Notes: generated by a model not told the origin, from the sequence alone. A stretch of 64,000 bases of DNA from Cavenderia fasciculata (GCF_000203815.1 NW_004457637.1:372001-436000), one strand, 5' to 3'; shown: positions 8,044 to 20,683, counted from the first letter of the stretch. Program-made: numbers and translations.

Positions 8044-9664
8044 TTACAATGATTTCTTTAAAGTTTCAGCAACCTTGTCAATGAATTGTTCGGTATTCAA
8101 ATATTTATCACGAGTGAGTTGCTTGTCGTCATAGATGCAAAGAGCAAGATCCTTGGTCATGAAACCATTCTCGATGGTTTGGATACAAGCCTTTTCAAGT
8201 GTGTCTGTGAATTTGAGCAAATCGGCATTCTTGTCCAACTTGGCACGGTGAGCAAGACCACGGGTCCAGGCAAAGATGGAGGCAACCGAGTTGGTGCTAG
8301 TCTCTTGACCCTTTTGGTGTTGACGGTAGTGACGAGTGACAGTACCGTGAGCAGCTTCACTTTCAACAATACCATCGGCTGGTGCGACAAGGACCGATGT
8401 CATGAGACCCAAAGAACCAAAACCTTGGGCAACAATATCCGACTGGACATCACCATCATAGTTTTTGCAGGCCCATACGTATCCACCATTACTCTTGATG
8501 GCATAGGCGACCATGTCATCTATGAGACGATGTTCGTATTGCATCTTTTCTCCTTTTTCTCCCTCTCCTCTTTCTTTTTCCTTTTTTTCCATTTCCTTTT
8601 TATATTTCTCTTGGTACAATTGTTCAAAGATGTCCTTGAAACGACCATCATACTTTTTCAAAATAGTGTTCTTGGTTGACAAGTAAAGTGGGAGCTTTCT
8701 ATCCAAAGCATAGGCAAAGCAACTGTGTGCGAATTCAGTAATGGACTTGTCAGTGTTGTACATACCCATGGCAACACCAGCATCCTTAAATTCAAATACT
8801 GTTCTCTTTGAAGCAGATCCTCCATTCTTTGGTGTGAATACCATTTCCAATTTACCTGCTTCTTCAACTAAAAAGTCTGTTGCCTTGTACTAGATTAGAA
8901 AAAAAAAAAAAAAATTCAATAATTAAATAAATATTTAATATTTAAATGTGTGTATGAGTGTGTATGTGTATGTGTAACATACTTGATCACCAAAAGCATG
9001 TCTACCAATAATAATTGGTTTATTCCAACGTGGAACTAATCTTGGAATGTTTGTACAAACAATTGGTTCACGGAATACAGTACCACCAAGAATATTACGA
9101 ATAGTACCATTTGGTGATTTCCACATTTCCTTTAATTTAAATTCTATAGAATAGGTTATATAAATATATATATATAGAAATAGTTTGAGTTTGAATGATT
9201 AATATTTATAAATATATCCAAATATTTTTTCTTTTTTCTTTTTTTTTATCTATACCTTCAACTCTAGCTTCATCAGGAGTAATGGTAGCACATTTAATAC
9301 CAACTTTGGCTTCCTTGATGGCATTGGCAGCATCAATGGTAACTTGATCATTGGTAGCATCACGATGTGGAAGACCAAGATCAAAATATAATGGCTTGAC
9401 GTCGAGGAATGGAAAGACCAACTTTTTCTTGATCATATCCCAAATGATTCTAGTCATTTCATCACCATCCATTTCAACTACTGGTCCTGTAACCTTGATC
9501 TTTTGATCTAAATAAACAAAATAAAATAAAACAAATAAATAATCATATGATTTGAAAAGTTTGTTTGTTTGTTTGTTTGACTTACAATTTCTAACAAAAG
9601 TACCATACTTTACAGATGATTGAAAAGTATTTGATGTTAATTTCTTGATTGATAATGATAACAT
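8044..9664 (-). CDS. idhM: Isocitrate dehydrogenase [NADP+], mitochondrial
   Basis: Exons 9664-9586, 9507-9256, 9143-8983 and 8889-8044 join in phase to 445 residues. Seen: a Lys/Ser-rich N-terminal leader ([17 protein letters not shown]) of mitochondrial type, [50 protein letters not shown], the [10 protein letters not shown] metal-site motif and [17 protein letters not shown], which contacts NADP. It decarboxylates isocitrate to 2-oxoglutarate and makes NADPH. Oddity: a Lys/Glu-rich insert (about 20 residues, [17 protein letters not shown]) sits before [10 protein letters not shown], where animal enzymes have a short linker. The leader supports the mitochondrial paralogue over the cytosolic one. 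Confidence 0.95.
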
Positions 9665-10558
9665 GTTTGCTTTTTTGGTGATGACGATTAACTAATTAAA
9701 AAAAGATATATAGAGTAAAGAAGGAAGGAAAAAAAAAAGAAGATTAAATAAAAAGGAAAAGTAAGTTTGTGTGTGGTGCGATAAAGGATGAGGGAGGAGG
9801 AAGATAAATTAAATTTAAATGAAATTGAAGGAAGGTGGGGGTGAGTCTTCAAGTTGAATGTGTGGGGCTAGCTATGACAGCCCTTTATAAATGAAATATC
9901 TTAATCTTTTTGTGGGGGTTGGTTGGTAGTTGATTTTTTTTGATTGAACTTCTTCTTTTTCACATACGCACGTTATATATCTTCTTTTTAAACAAACTAT
10001 AATCTAACTAATCCCTACAAATATATAAAGACGATGGTCAATTGCTTTTCCCGAGAGGAGGAAGAGGGAGGTTCAAAGCCTAAATTAAATTTATTTTTAA
10101 AAAAAATCAGGTGATGAACTTCACAGGTAGGGAATGTCACCTTCTGAACCACTGTGACGTGTTTAATACCAAAAGACGACGAGGTATGTAAATATATACA
10201 CATATAATGTAAATACAAAGTAGTGAGATTATATATATAATTTTAAAGAAAGAGATGATGTGTCTTCAAATCTGACATAGTCATATATATTATCTACTAT
10301 TATCTAGAGATCATTGTGATACCATTATTATTATACAGTTAGTAATGATTATCTGACGAGCAAGTAAAGTATTGTCTTCATCGGACAAACCCACAGTCCC
10401 ATTGATGTTGTTGATCTTTGCTTGTGCAAAAAAAGAAATAAAAAAAAAGATTTTTCTGATGAATACTCAAATTTTGCATTCATTGCACTTTAAATATTAT
10501 TATTTATTACACATTACTATATTTAATAGATAGATAGATAGAGATATAATCAACCAAG
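9665..10558. other. Divergent intergenic region between idhM and dennd10
   Basis: About 890 bp with T-runs, purine-rich tracts and two places that vaguely fit box C/D spacing: GTGATGA at 10111 with CTGA at 10144, and AGATGATG near 10252 with CTGA near 10271. Neither has a clear terminal stem, so no RNA gene is called. The short frame at 10015-10218 is not coding by composition. Confidence 0.4.
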
Positions 10559-12016
10559 ATGAGTGATATATCATTAGATGATTCAATATGTATCTTTGAA
10601 AAGGATACAAATAATGATGTTTTAATGACTTGGTATGATTGAACACTAGTACACACACATACACACACTATAAAGCAACTCTCTCTTTATCTATATATAT
10701 ATATTCAGTAGTAACTCTTACTTATACTTTTTCTTTTTCTATTTCTAGGTGTTTTCCAACGATTGAAGATTCAATAAGAAATGTAGTATTGAATAGAAGT
10801 GGTTTAAAGAATGATTCAGTCAATGCACAATTCAATTTCAGTAAATACAAGAATTCTTGGATCTATCTATACACTATATCTATACCTGCTCAAAAAGATA
10901 AAGATGAATCTATAGTCATACCAGATACATTAAAGAAAGTTGTATTATTTACTATTTGTATCATTCGTAATGTATGTATCAAATCAAAAAAAAAGACATA
11001 GCTAACTATTGATCAATTAAACTAAAACTCTTCCTTCTTTCTTTTTTTCTCTTGTTAGGTATATAATCCAGAAAAGTATGGAACACTTGCACAGATAATG
11101 TCAAATATTTATTTAAAGACTGGTGATCCAAGTAAATTATTGGAATGTCATCTAAGAGCTGTCAATCGTGGACAATTTGATGTTGGTGCATTGGGTAAAT
11201 TTGTTGATGCCGATTATGATATTCGTCGTTCCTATCTTGCCACTAGTATCAAAGATATCATTAAATTGTTTGATGAACAATCCATTTTAATTTGGAATGC
11301 AATGATGTTAAAGAAAAGAATCGTTATTTATTCTGATAAAATTTCTCCTTTATTAAAGGTTATTAGGTAAACTAAAATTAAAAACAAATATATATATATA
11401 TTTATTATTCATTTATTAATAATTATCTTTTTTCTTTTTATTTTTATTTTTTAGAGGATTTCCATTATTTGTATTTCATAGACAAAATTGGAGTTTATTA
11501 AGACCATATGTAACAGTTGATGAAGATGAAATTAAAGAATTGGTAAATAATGGTGTCTATGTTGCCGGGTTTACTGATCCTTCAATTAAATCTCGAGAAG
11601 ATTTATATGATTTATTAGTTGATTGTAAGAGGAAATTAAAAGAAAGAAAAGAAAAAGAATATATTTATATTTAATAACCATTTCTTATTCATCCTTTAGT
11701 ACCATCAAAAGAAATAACAGTAGCATCACATGCAAAAGATCAATTTTTATTATCATCAATACATAAAGATATATTGAAATTATTATTAACATCGATTGAT
11801 GAAGAAGTGGAAGAACCAATGAGTGATCAAGCAGTCATGAAAGCATTGACCATCAAAGTAAAAGAATTACTCGTTAAATTGGAATCACTCAAAGTCGAAG
11901 GTGACGATGGAAAATCAATGGTCACTCTAAAGAGTTTACAAGAACGTAAATTACCACCTGGTATGGATACTTTTCTTTTTAATGTTGCCAATGTTGAAGG
12001 TTTAAATAATCAATAA
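10559..12016 (+). CDS. dennd10: DENN domain-containing protein 10 (FAM45 family)
   Basis: Five exons (10559-10632, 10749-10971, 11059-11366, 11455-11624, 11700-12016) join to 363 residues, close to animal DENND10 (about 357). Seen in order: IFEKDTNNDVLMTWCFPT at the N-terminus, NPEKYGTLAQIMSNIYLK, a SIKDIIKLFDEQSILIWNAMMLKKRIVIY core that matches the family's MLKKRIVVY block, VFHRQNWSLLRPYV, and GVYVAGFTDPSI. The last third ends in PPGMDTFLFNVANVE. DENND10 acts in late endosome and exosome trafficking and has been tied to Rab27; its exchange activity is not settled. The gene is followed 255 bp later by UFD2 on the same strand. Confidence 0.93.
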
Positions 12017-12271
12017 AATATATATACACAAATATATATATATAATGAATTCTTTTTGAAATTTCAAGAGATTTATTTATAGATCTATGATTTCTAAATG
12101 ATTTCATTGAATTTTATAAGTGAGTATGTGAACTTTATGATTTAAAATTTAATTAATTTTGTTTTTTTTTTTTGTGTGAGGTTCTTGTGTGTGATTCATC
12201 AACACTCAAAAGTAAAAAGTAATAAACTAGTTAATATTTAAATAAATAAAGAAAGAGTAGAGAGTACATAA

Positions 12272-13286
12272 ATGAAGAATTTATTTTTAAAGTTTACTGG
12301 TAAAGATGGTAAAGATGGAGGTGAAGGAGGAGGAGAAGGAGGTGAAGGTCCTTCCAACAACAATAATAATAATAATAATGTTGAGAATAACAAACAAAAT
12401 AATGATAGTGCAGAAGAAATGAGAAGAAAAAGATTAGAAAGATTAGAAATGCAACTTGATGATCAACAACAACAAGAAGAAGAACAAAAGAGACAACAAC
12501 AATTATTACAAGAAGAAGAACAAAAAAGAAAAAGACAAGTAATTCAACAACAACAAGAACAATATCAATTACAATTACTTAAACAAAAACAAGAAGAAGA
12601 GAAAAGAAAAAAGGAAGATGAAGAAAAGAAGAAATTGCAACAACCAAGATCACCACCCCTCGTTTCATCAAGCTACGATAGAATTAGAAGTGGTGCTGTC
12701 ATTCCAATGAATGAAATGGATTATTTCATTCTTGAAAAGATCTTTTTAATCTATTTCAATCAAACAAGTCTTAAAAATGAAGTTTATCTTGAATCTTTGA
12801 CAAATGAATTAATTAAAGAAGTTGGTAAGTAAAAAAAAAAAAAAAAGAAAAAATATAGAATCTTTATTAAAATTTTATTTTTAGCAGGAAAGAATATATT
12901 AAAATTGGATGAAGATTTAATGGATAGAATATTGGTTGAAAGATTATCATATGGACAAGTTAGAATACCATTGGTAGATTATTTAATTGGATGTTTTAAT
13001 AGATTACAAGAAGTAAAGAGAAAGGTTGGAACCAAACAAGTGATTGTTACCAATGCCAAATTATTAAATGATCTATCAAACCTTATCATTCGTTATTTTG
13101 GTGTGGTCATTTCCATTCCAGACATGTTCCCAAACACCTCTTCTCAACTTTATGGTCAAGGTATTGGTCAACTTTTACCATTTTTAAAAGGTGAAATGAT
13201 TGATGAATTATCTTTTGAATTTTTACAATTATTTATTTCTCAAGTTGATGATAAGAAATCAGTAAGTAAAAAAAAAAAAGAAAAAG

Positions 13287-13318
<32 letters not shown>

Positions 13319-15903
13319 TAAAAAGTATTAATTATTTTTATTTTTATTTTTCCTTTTAGTTATTTGAACCATTATTTTTACAATTAACAGGACAAATGGG
13401 ACAAATTACATTATTGGGTAATTATATGGCAATATTTAAAGCATTTTCAAGTTTAATTCAATTTAAAGAATTATCTGATATCTTTATTTCAATGCCAGCA
13501 TTTAATCCAAAACAATTAAATGGTGCTCAATTTGAAAGATTCTCTTTACTTGGTCCTTATTTTTCTCTTAGTGCTGCTTCTAAATCGGTAAAATAGAAAC
13601 AAATAGAAACAAAAAAAAGAAATAATATTTATTTTAATTTACTTTACTCTATAGAGAGATATAGCTGATCAATATTTTAAAAATGCATCAGAAATGACAA
13701 ATCAAAATATTCATGAAGCATTTGAAAATATTAGAATTTTAACCAAAGGATATCATAATTATTTACATCAATTGGTTAGAACATTCCTAAAGGTTAGTCC
13801 AGAAAACAAGGAAGCATTTTTAGTTTGGATATGTTCAGTTTTGGATCACAATGCCAATCGTACCAAACTACGTTATGATCCAGCCACTGTAGCAACAAGT
13901 GGTTTTTGTATGAACCTTTGTGCAGTCATGACATTATTGTGTGAATCATTTATCGATGCCTCGTTTTCAAAAACCACCATGGTTGATACCAACTTTTTAC
14001 TCAATAGTTCTCGTCACGATATCTCTCAAGATACTAGATTGGCTGCCAATGTTGAAAATATTCAAGAATGGAACAAAGATATTCATCCAATTGTACCAGT
14101 CAATTTTATTACTGAATGTTTCTTTGTTACTCTTAGATGTATTCATATTGGTATTAACCCTACTTTTGAACAAATTGATAATGTTAGTAATAGTTCTGAA
14201 AGAATTTCTGCTGAACTTCGAGTTTTACAATCAACTCAACCTCAATGGTCAATTGTAAGAAGAAATTAAAAAAAGTAAAAAAAAAGATATCATATATTTA
14301 TTTAAATTTTTATCTCTAGACTCCACAAGCAAATATAAATGAAGCAAGATTAAAACAATTAAAAGCACAAGTTGATTCATGTAAAACTTATATTTATATT
14401 CATGTTTCACAAATGTATGAACCAATGTTTGTAGGTAGATTACAAAGTTTTCTAGCCTTTACAGTCAATTGGTTGACCAGAGTAATTAATCCAACCAATG
14501 CACCTGTACCACTTCCAACACCACCCAATCGTCAATTTGCTCTATTGCCAGAATATTGTATCGAAGATATTGTTCAATTCTTTAGTCATCTTACTCGTTT
14601 CTATCCAGACAAGGTTGAAACTAATCAACTAGGTCCAATGGTTACATTTTTTGTTACTCTTTTAGCTTCTCCAGATTATATTAATAATCCTTATTTAACT
14701 GCTAAAATTATTCAAGTAAATAGAGAAACAAAAAGAAAACAAAAAAAAAAAATGAAAGAAATATTTATACTTTTTTATTTTTCTATTTTTTAGATATTTG
14801 GATCATTTGTACCAATTAAAGAACAAAGAGGATATCAAAAAGATATGACAGGATTATTTTCTTCAAGTGAAATTGTAAAACAAAATTTAATACCATCATT
14901 GATGAAATTTTATGTAGATATTGAATCTACAGGAAGACATAATCAATTTTATGAAAAGTTTAGTTATCGTTATGATAGTGCACGTATCATGACGTATCTA
15001 TGGGAATCGAATCTTTATTTCCAACAAAGAATTATTATGGAATGTCGTCGTCCAGAATCCTTTTTACGTTTTATCAACATGGTCATCAATGACAGTATCT
15101 TTTTATTGGATGATGCTTTGGAGAAATTAAAAGATATCAAGGGAATGCAAGCTCAACAAGAAGCTGGTGAATGGGAACAAAAACCAGAAGATCAACGTAG
15201 AGAATTATTGGAAACGTATGAACGTTATCAATCGATTGCTCGTAATTCATTGTCGTTGGCCGATCAAAACTTTAAAATGATGCAATTAATTTCTGTAAAG
15301 GAATTGACACCATTTATGCAAAGTGGTATTGTAGATCGTTTGGCTGAAATGTTGAATAGTTATCTTGTCAAGTTGCTTGGACCCAAGTGTATGGAATTAA
15401 GAGTTCGTGACCCAGAACGTTACAACTTTAATCCACGTCATTTATTGGTTCAACTCACCGATATCTATTGTAACCTTTCTGTTGATGAAAAGTTTTTAGA
15501 CTCTATTGTTCGTGATGAGCGTTCTTTTAAAATTGGTATCTTTGAACAAGTTGAAAAGATTTTGGCTCGTGAACAATTAAAAAGTCTTGAAGATATTGAA
15601 AGATTCCATAACCTAATCGTTAAATTGGTTCAAGTCAGTCAACAAAATAATTTATTGGAAGAAGATCTTGGTGATATTCCAGATGACTATTTGGATCCAC
15701 TCCTAAGTACCCTCATGACTGATCCAGTTATTTTACCTAGTAGTAAAATTACTCTTGATCGTCAAACCATTCAACGTCATTTATTATCTGATCAAACTGA
15801 TCCTTTTAATCGTTCAAAATTAACTGAAGATATGTTAATTCCAAATATTGAATTAAAAAATCAAATCAATCAATGGTTATCTGATAAAAAAAATAATAAA
15901 TAA
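12272..15903 (+). CDS. nosA: Ubiquitin conjugation factor E4 (UFD2/UBE4, NosA family)
   Basis: Six exons (12272-12824, 12885-13261, 13360-13587, 13655-14254, 14320-14715, 14794-15903) join to 1087 residues; yeast Ufd2 has 961 and human UBE4A 1066. Residues 1-125 are low complexity: Gly-rich, Asn run, then a Gln/Glu coiled coil. The large helical Ufd2P core follows (for example [34 protein letters not shown] and SVKELTPFM segments). The last 75 residues are a U-box: [21 protein letters not shown], then DRQTIQRHL and [10 protein letters not shown]4 enzymes lengthen ubiquitin chains on substrates handed over by Cdc48/p97. In Dictyostelium discoideum the UFD2 homologue is NosA, needed in development. 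The second exon may start at 12885 or 12888, which changes one Ala only. Confidence 0.95.
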
Positions 15904-15925
15904 AAAAAGTAAAAAGTATTTTTTT

Positions 15926-17011
15926 CTACGCAGCAGTTGCAAGTTTATTAATTGGTATTATTATATCATTATTATCGTTGTTTAAATTATTTAATTCTAT
16001 TGGTTGATTTTTTTTTATATTTGGTTGTTTTGATTGATTGAATTTTTTAAAAATTGGAATATTTTTATAAAATGATTTGTTGTTATAATTTTCTATAAAG
16101 AATTGAATTAAATTTATAGACCAAAGTGAAAGTACAAAAGGAAATGTAAGAGTTGTAAAATTTTGTAATTTTAAATGTAGGAAAAAAGTTGTTGAAATGA
16201 TTACAGTAATTGTCATTTTAATTAAATAAAATGGACCATTACCGCTTGATGCAATACCAGACAATACAGCATTAAAACTATATAATCCACCATTTAATGT
16301 TGAAATGATTATTTTATCATCTGTATTTGGATAATATAGATTAATAATAATGACTGAAAGATGAGTTGCAATAATACCATAAAGACTTTGTATTGGGGAA
16401 TTGATAAAAATTGCAATAATCATTAATAATCCACTAATAAAGTCACCTTGAAATAAAACTTGACCAAAAGCATGACTTGGAATAACCAAACCATTACCAA
16501 CATAATCGAATCCATTATAATCAATGGTTGGACCTGGTAATCTTGATTTGGCCAATGGAAAACCATCAATTCCATTTGATTGTAGGATTAATTTGAGTAA
16601 CCAAGTAATGGCTATAAAGGGAAAGGTATAGGCTCTAATGTCAAACAAGAGGAATAGGTGCATCAATAGTGTAGAGGCAATACTACCAATAATATATGCC
16701 AAAACTACTGCTGCATTTAAACCAAAATAAAATATCATTGCACATCCAATCAGAGCAGAATTAAAACCATAAAGACCATTATCTATATGATCTTGATTTA
16801 ATTGTAATAGGACTGCCGTGGCACTTGATACAATGGTACAAATAATCATGGTATATGCCATTTCAGCATTACCATAAAACATGGCAATACAAAAAATGAT
16901 ACCAGTCATTGAATTACATTGTAAAAATATTTGTCCTATTCCTCTTGTCAATACTTTAAAACTTTTAAATATTAAAATTATTATATCAATTAAATAATAT
17001 TGTATAATCAT
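15926..17011 (-). CDS. Urea transporter (SLC14/UT family)
   Basis: A single exon of 361 residues. Seen: two homologous halves typical of urea transporters. The first starts at RGIGQIFLQCNSMTGI (residues about 22-37) and the second at FGQVLFQGDFISGLL (about 180-195); each is followed by helices and an NGLYGFNSALIG or GGLYSFNAVLSG loop. Eight or more membrane helices are visible. The C-terminal 60 residues are a polar, Asn-rich cytoplasmic tail. The two GQ(I/V)F repeats and the F(N)SAL loops form the twin selectivity filter of the channel. It would move urea passively across the plasma or contractile-vacuole membrane. The gene converges with UFD2, with only 22 bases between stop codons. An ATG slightly upstream of 17011 is not seen in frame. 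Confidence 0.9.
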   Translation of the reverse strand: MIIQYYLIDIIILIFKSFKVLTRGIGQIFLQCNSMTGIIFCIAMFYGNAEMAYTMIICTIVSSATAVLLQLNQDHIDNGLYGFNSALIGCAMIFYFGLNAAVVLAYIIGSIASTLLMHLFLLFDIRAYTFPFIAITWLLKLILQSNGIDGFPLAKSRLPGPTIDYNGFDYVGNGLVIPSHAFGQVLFQGDFISGLLMIIAIFINSPIQSLYGIIATHLSVIIINLYYPNTDDKIIISTLNGGLYSFNAVLSGIASSGNGPFYLIKMTITVIISTTFFLHLKLQNFTTLTFPFVLSLWSINLIQFFIENYNNKSFYKNIPIFKKFNQSKQPNIKKNQPIELNNLNNDNNDIIIPINKLATAA

Positions 17012-17647
17012 TCTCCTTTCCCTTTTTTTAATTAATTCTTAATAATGCTCTATCTGTATATAAATCAACCATAATGATATCTTATATATAAATAATAAAG
17101 CTAAAAAAAAAAAAAAGTATTTTTTATATATATAAATAATTATTATTATTCTTTTTATCTATCTAATCTATCTTATCTCTCTCTCTTTTTAAAAACTTTG
17201 AACAATGTTTTTTAGTTGTAGGGTTCTCTCTCCCTTTTAAAAAAAACCACCATCACATCATGGTGCAATTTTTTTCACCTCCTCGTATGTATCCACTTTT
17301 TTCACCATTGTTGTTACCAAATGGAGTTCCGAATAAAAAATCTAAGAAAAAAAAAAAAAAAAAAAGATATATTATAATTTTTTTTTGAAATAGGTCAGTT
17401 GAAAGGTCAAACCTCCCTCGCCTCTTTGGAATCGTTCGGCGACTCACACCAAAAAGTCTTTTTTTTTAAAATTTTGATTTTTTTGTTAAAAATATTTCAT
17501 TCATCATAGATAGAGAGATAAGATAAAAACAGATATATATCTTTTTTCTTTTTTAGTGTTATCATTATTGTTGTACAACCACCACACTCTTTTTATATTT
17601 TAAATCATTTCATTTTTTATTTCATTTTATAAAGTTGTTTAGAAAAA
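17012..17647. other. Divergent intergenic region between the urea transporter and TTC39
   Basis: About 640 bp of A/T homopolymer tracts. The minus-strand frame at 17253-17447 runs through a poly-A tract and does not look coding. No RNA gene is seen. Confidence 0.5.
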
Positions 17648-19469
17648 ATGAATAATGATCATATTGAAACATTAGATAAAGCAATTGAATTGTTTTGGAA
17701 TTTTGAACTAACAGGTAATACAACTAGAGACTTGTCAACAAGATAGTTATAGAAAGACAGATCTTTTGATTAACCTTTTTTTTCTATTCCATTTCATTTA
17801 GAATGTGAAAATTTATTATCAAATGAAAAGACCAAAGTACCATTATTTTCATTATTATATACCGATATTAGTTTTATAAAGGCAGTATTGACAGAAACAA
17901 AGGAAGACATGTCTGAAGCTTCAAAAAGAATTAGTGAATGTAAATCTTTGGCTAGATCATTACAATTATCTCAAGTATGTATAAAAAACAAAAAGAAATC
18001 ATATGACGTGGAACGTTCGTTTTTTTTCTAAAAAAAATATCTATCTTTTTTTCTAGAAACCATTATATTTAAAATTAGAAAAAGAAGAAAAGAAATCAAA
18101 AGATTCTAATACCAAGGATGGAGCAGATTCAAGTAATTATGTAAAAGCAGAATATTTAATTTCAAAATTAATTTATGCTGAAACATTGGTGATGAAGGCG
18201 ATTATTGAATTCAAGGCACAAAATAATTTAAAGGCAGGTTTGGCATTTAGAAAGAGTTGGAAACAATATTCTCAAGCTTTTGAATTGGTAAAGACTCTAC
18301 CAACTACCTTTCCCATTTACAAACATATTCTTAGTTGTGCCTATTATGGTGTTGGTTTCTTTCATTTCCTTGTCTCTGTTGTTCCACCTCAATATATTTG
18401 GTTGGTTGAAGGTATTGGTTTTAAAGGAAATAGAATGGAAGGTTTAAAAGAAATTCAATTATCTTCTGATTCTAATGGTATTAGATGTAAGTAAAATTAA
18501 AATAAAAAATCAAAAAAAAGAATATTTATTTATTTATTTTTTTTATTTTTTTTATTTTTAGCAAATATGGCAAAAATAGCAATAATACTATTAAATGTAT
18601 TCTTTTTTGAAGATTATAATACACCAGAACCATTGATAAAAGAATTGATGACAAAATATGAAAATGGATCATTAATTTATTACATGTCTGGTGCCATTTT
18701 AAGAAAACAAGGCAAGATTAAAGAATCATCGGTTAGTTATCAAAGATCATATGATACTTCTGGACAATTGAAGCAATTACAATTGTTTGTAGATTCCGAA
18801 TTGGGATATAATGAATTTTTAAATCTAAATTGGGAGGCTGCCTCGGTTCATTTGGCCAAGTTTCTCAATGAAACGACTAGTAGTGGTTTCAAGGCATTTG
18901 TAGCTTACCAATTGGGTTGTTGTTATGACATGTTGGGTAAAAAGGAAGAGGCTCGTGCCACCTTTAAATCTTTGGAACCATGGGTAAGAAAAGGTTACGA
19001 CTTTGACGACTTTTCACAGAAAAAGGCTGCTCGTTATCTCAAGCAAAAGGATGGTTGGTCCATGTTTGATCAACTCTACATTCAAGCTAGTCTTTTAAAC
19101 GAGGCTCATCAATTCCAACGTTCCTATGAATACATCAAACAGGCATTGGCTATTGGTAATTTGACCAAGGAAGAATCGGCAGTGGCAGAGTATTTGGGTG
19201 GTGCCAATTGTCAACAATTGGGTCAGCGTGAAGAGGCTCGTCGTCACTATCAACAATCGATTGCCAATGAAAAGAGCTTGTCGTACGACCACTTTTGTAT
19301 TCCCTATTCGTATATTGGTTTGGCAGAGATTGCTTTTGCCGACGACAAAAAGTCAGACGCAAAGGCTTTTGTTAAAAAGGCAAAGGGCTATAATTCGACT
19401 CCCTACGATTTCCCTTCCGTGTTGGATTGGAGAACTAGAAAACTTTTGCAATTGTTGGGTGAATTTTAA
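17648..19469 (+). CDS. ttc39: TTC39/IML2 family tetratricopeptide protein
   Basis: Four exons (17648-17714, 17802-17974, 18057-18486, 18562-19469) join in phase to 525 residues. Seen: N-terminal LDKAIELFWNFELTECENLL, the KVPLFSLLYTDISFIKAVLTE segment, YVKAEYLISKLIYAETLVMKA, GVGFFHFLVSVVPP with IWLVEGIGFKGNRMEGL, and C-terminal TPR helices (AFVAYQLGCCYDMLGKKEEA, AEYLGGANCQQLGQREEA). This is the order in the DUF3808/IML2-TTC39 family. Yeast Iml2 clears protein inclusions with lipid droplets, and animal TTC39 members are linked to lipid metabolism; the exact role here is unknown. Codon use in the last exon is richer in C and G, as in well-expressed genes. Confidence 0.88.
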
Positions 19470-19832
19470 AAAAAGTCATTCAAAATATTAACAACAATAA
19501 CAACGATAACAACAACAACAACACTACCTACATTCCTCTCTCAATTTTAAATTGAAAATAAATCATTTTTAATTTTTATTCAAATATATATATATCGAAA
19601 CGTTCACTTTGGGGATGCAGAGGTTGCATGAGCTGTCTCTACTCTGTAATGAGTGAAACGAATAATAAGTTGTGCTTGAATGGTTTTGTTTATATAAATA
19701 TATAATGATGTATGTTTGAACAGATACACGAAACAACACAACTGGTAGATTTACTTGGATTCTTTTACCGGAATGCAATTCAGGGATTAGAGTTCTGCCA
19801 CTTCAAAAAGTCACGAAAAAAGGGAAAAATCA

Positions 19833-19917
19833 TGTGATAGGAGAGGATCGAACTCTCGACCTTTGCATTCCATACTGTTATATAAGTACAACACTCTACC
19901 GGCTGAGTTACAATCAC
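19833..19917 (-). tRNA. tRNA-Ile (anticodon UAU) with a 12-nt intron
   Basis: The minus strand folds as a cloverleaf. Acceptor GTGATTG/CTATCAC has one T-T mismatch. The D arm is ACTC-AGCCGGTA-GAGT and the anticodon stem TTGTA/TGCAA. The seven-base loop CTTATAA is interrupted one base after the anticodon by a 12-nt intron (TAACAGTATGGA). The variable loop is AGGTC, the T arm GAGAG-TTCGATC-CTCTC, and the discriminator A. Total length is 85 nt, 73 without the intron. A T5 run 5-10 bases past the 3' end is a pol III stop. It decodes AUA, a common codon in AT-rich genomes; introns in tRNA-Ile(UAU) are widespread in eukaryotes. Confidence 0.92.
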
Positions 19918-19984
19918 GATGAGATTGAAAAATTCGGAAAGGATTTTGACCATTTTATAGTGTCCTCTCCTCTCGTGCTACCCC

Positions 19985-20025
19985 GGGAACGTAAAGGTCA
20001 TAGGTTCGAATCCTGCCCTCGAACT
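19985..20025 (+). other. Perfect B box with T-arm-like surroundings, probable tRNA fragment
   Basis: GGTTCGAATCC at 20003-20013 matches the pol III B-box consensus, flanked by a partly paired T stem (ATAGG/CCTGC). No acceptor, D or anticodon arm can be built around it, so I call it a fragment or stray B box. It lies about 86 bp on the 5' side of the tRNA-Ile gene, not on the 3' side where external B boxes of Dictyostelium tRNA genes are known. Confidence 0.45.
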
Positions 20026-20420
20026 TTACTTTTGGCGCCAACGTTTAACTTGACCACAATTGGGGGGATTGAGGAGAAAAACCATCCGACTCTAGGGATC
20101 TAGAGACAGGACACCCCCACGGAAGGATGACCGGGTTAGTTTCCCCTTCTCAGTAGGAGATTGGGTAGCCAGACTGCAACAAGTAACGGGAAGGTAGTGG
20201 AGGACCTACTGGGCCGTCGCGATAGAAAGCCATCTGACATCTCAAATACAATATGCAACACGTAAAGACGAGTGTCCACAATGGGGAGTAAATCGGCGCG
20301 AGAGTTGAGAGCGGCAGTCGGTCTTGGAAGCACCCAAGGCTTAAGGTTTCACCGCAAGTATGGTACTAAAATTAGAAGAAGATGGGTGCCATATTTGCGT
20401 CACCACCGCCATCCTCTTCT
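20026..20420. other. GC-rich unexplained block
   Basis: About 400 bases near 50 percent GC, for example GACAGGACACCCCCACGG at 20106, GGCCGTCGCGATAGAAAGCC at 20212 and GGCGCGAGAGTTGAGAGCGG at 20295, in an otherwise AT-rich genome. All frames are short or broken and no protein family is recognised. Placed between a tRNA gene and a LINE remnant, it is most likely an untranslated or 5' part of a mobile element. Confidence 0.4.
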
Positions 20421-20683
20421 ATTCTCTCTACAACTATCAATAATAATATTAATAATATAATAATTCACTAAATAATAAGAATAATAATAATTATATCAAC
20501 CCAGTATTATAGCCTATAGTGCTAGTGAGAAAAAAAAAAAAAAAAAAAAAAAATAATAGCGATATCTTTAACCAATTTATTTTTAGAACAAGCAACAATC
20601 CAAAACAATCCAACATGCTTGACACTATACAAAAAGATACATGATCAACGTCCATACAACATGTATCATAGACATGGACAAAC

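Noticed and set aside
8086-8679. Long plus-strand frame opposite idhM
   Set aside because: It is the antisense shadow of a highly conserved enzyme and has no domain features.
10061-10082. GGTTCAAAGCC as a tRNA T arm
   Set aside because: The T stem does not pair and no other tRNA arms can be built around it.
10015-10218. 67-codon minus-strand frame
   Set aside because: Composition is not protein-like and there is no splice or promoter support.
17253-17447. 64-codon minus-strand frame
   Set aside because: It reads through a poly-A tract (poly-Phe) and lies in a promoter region.
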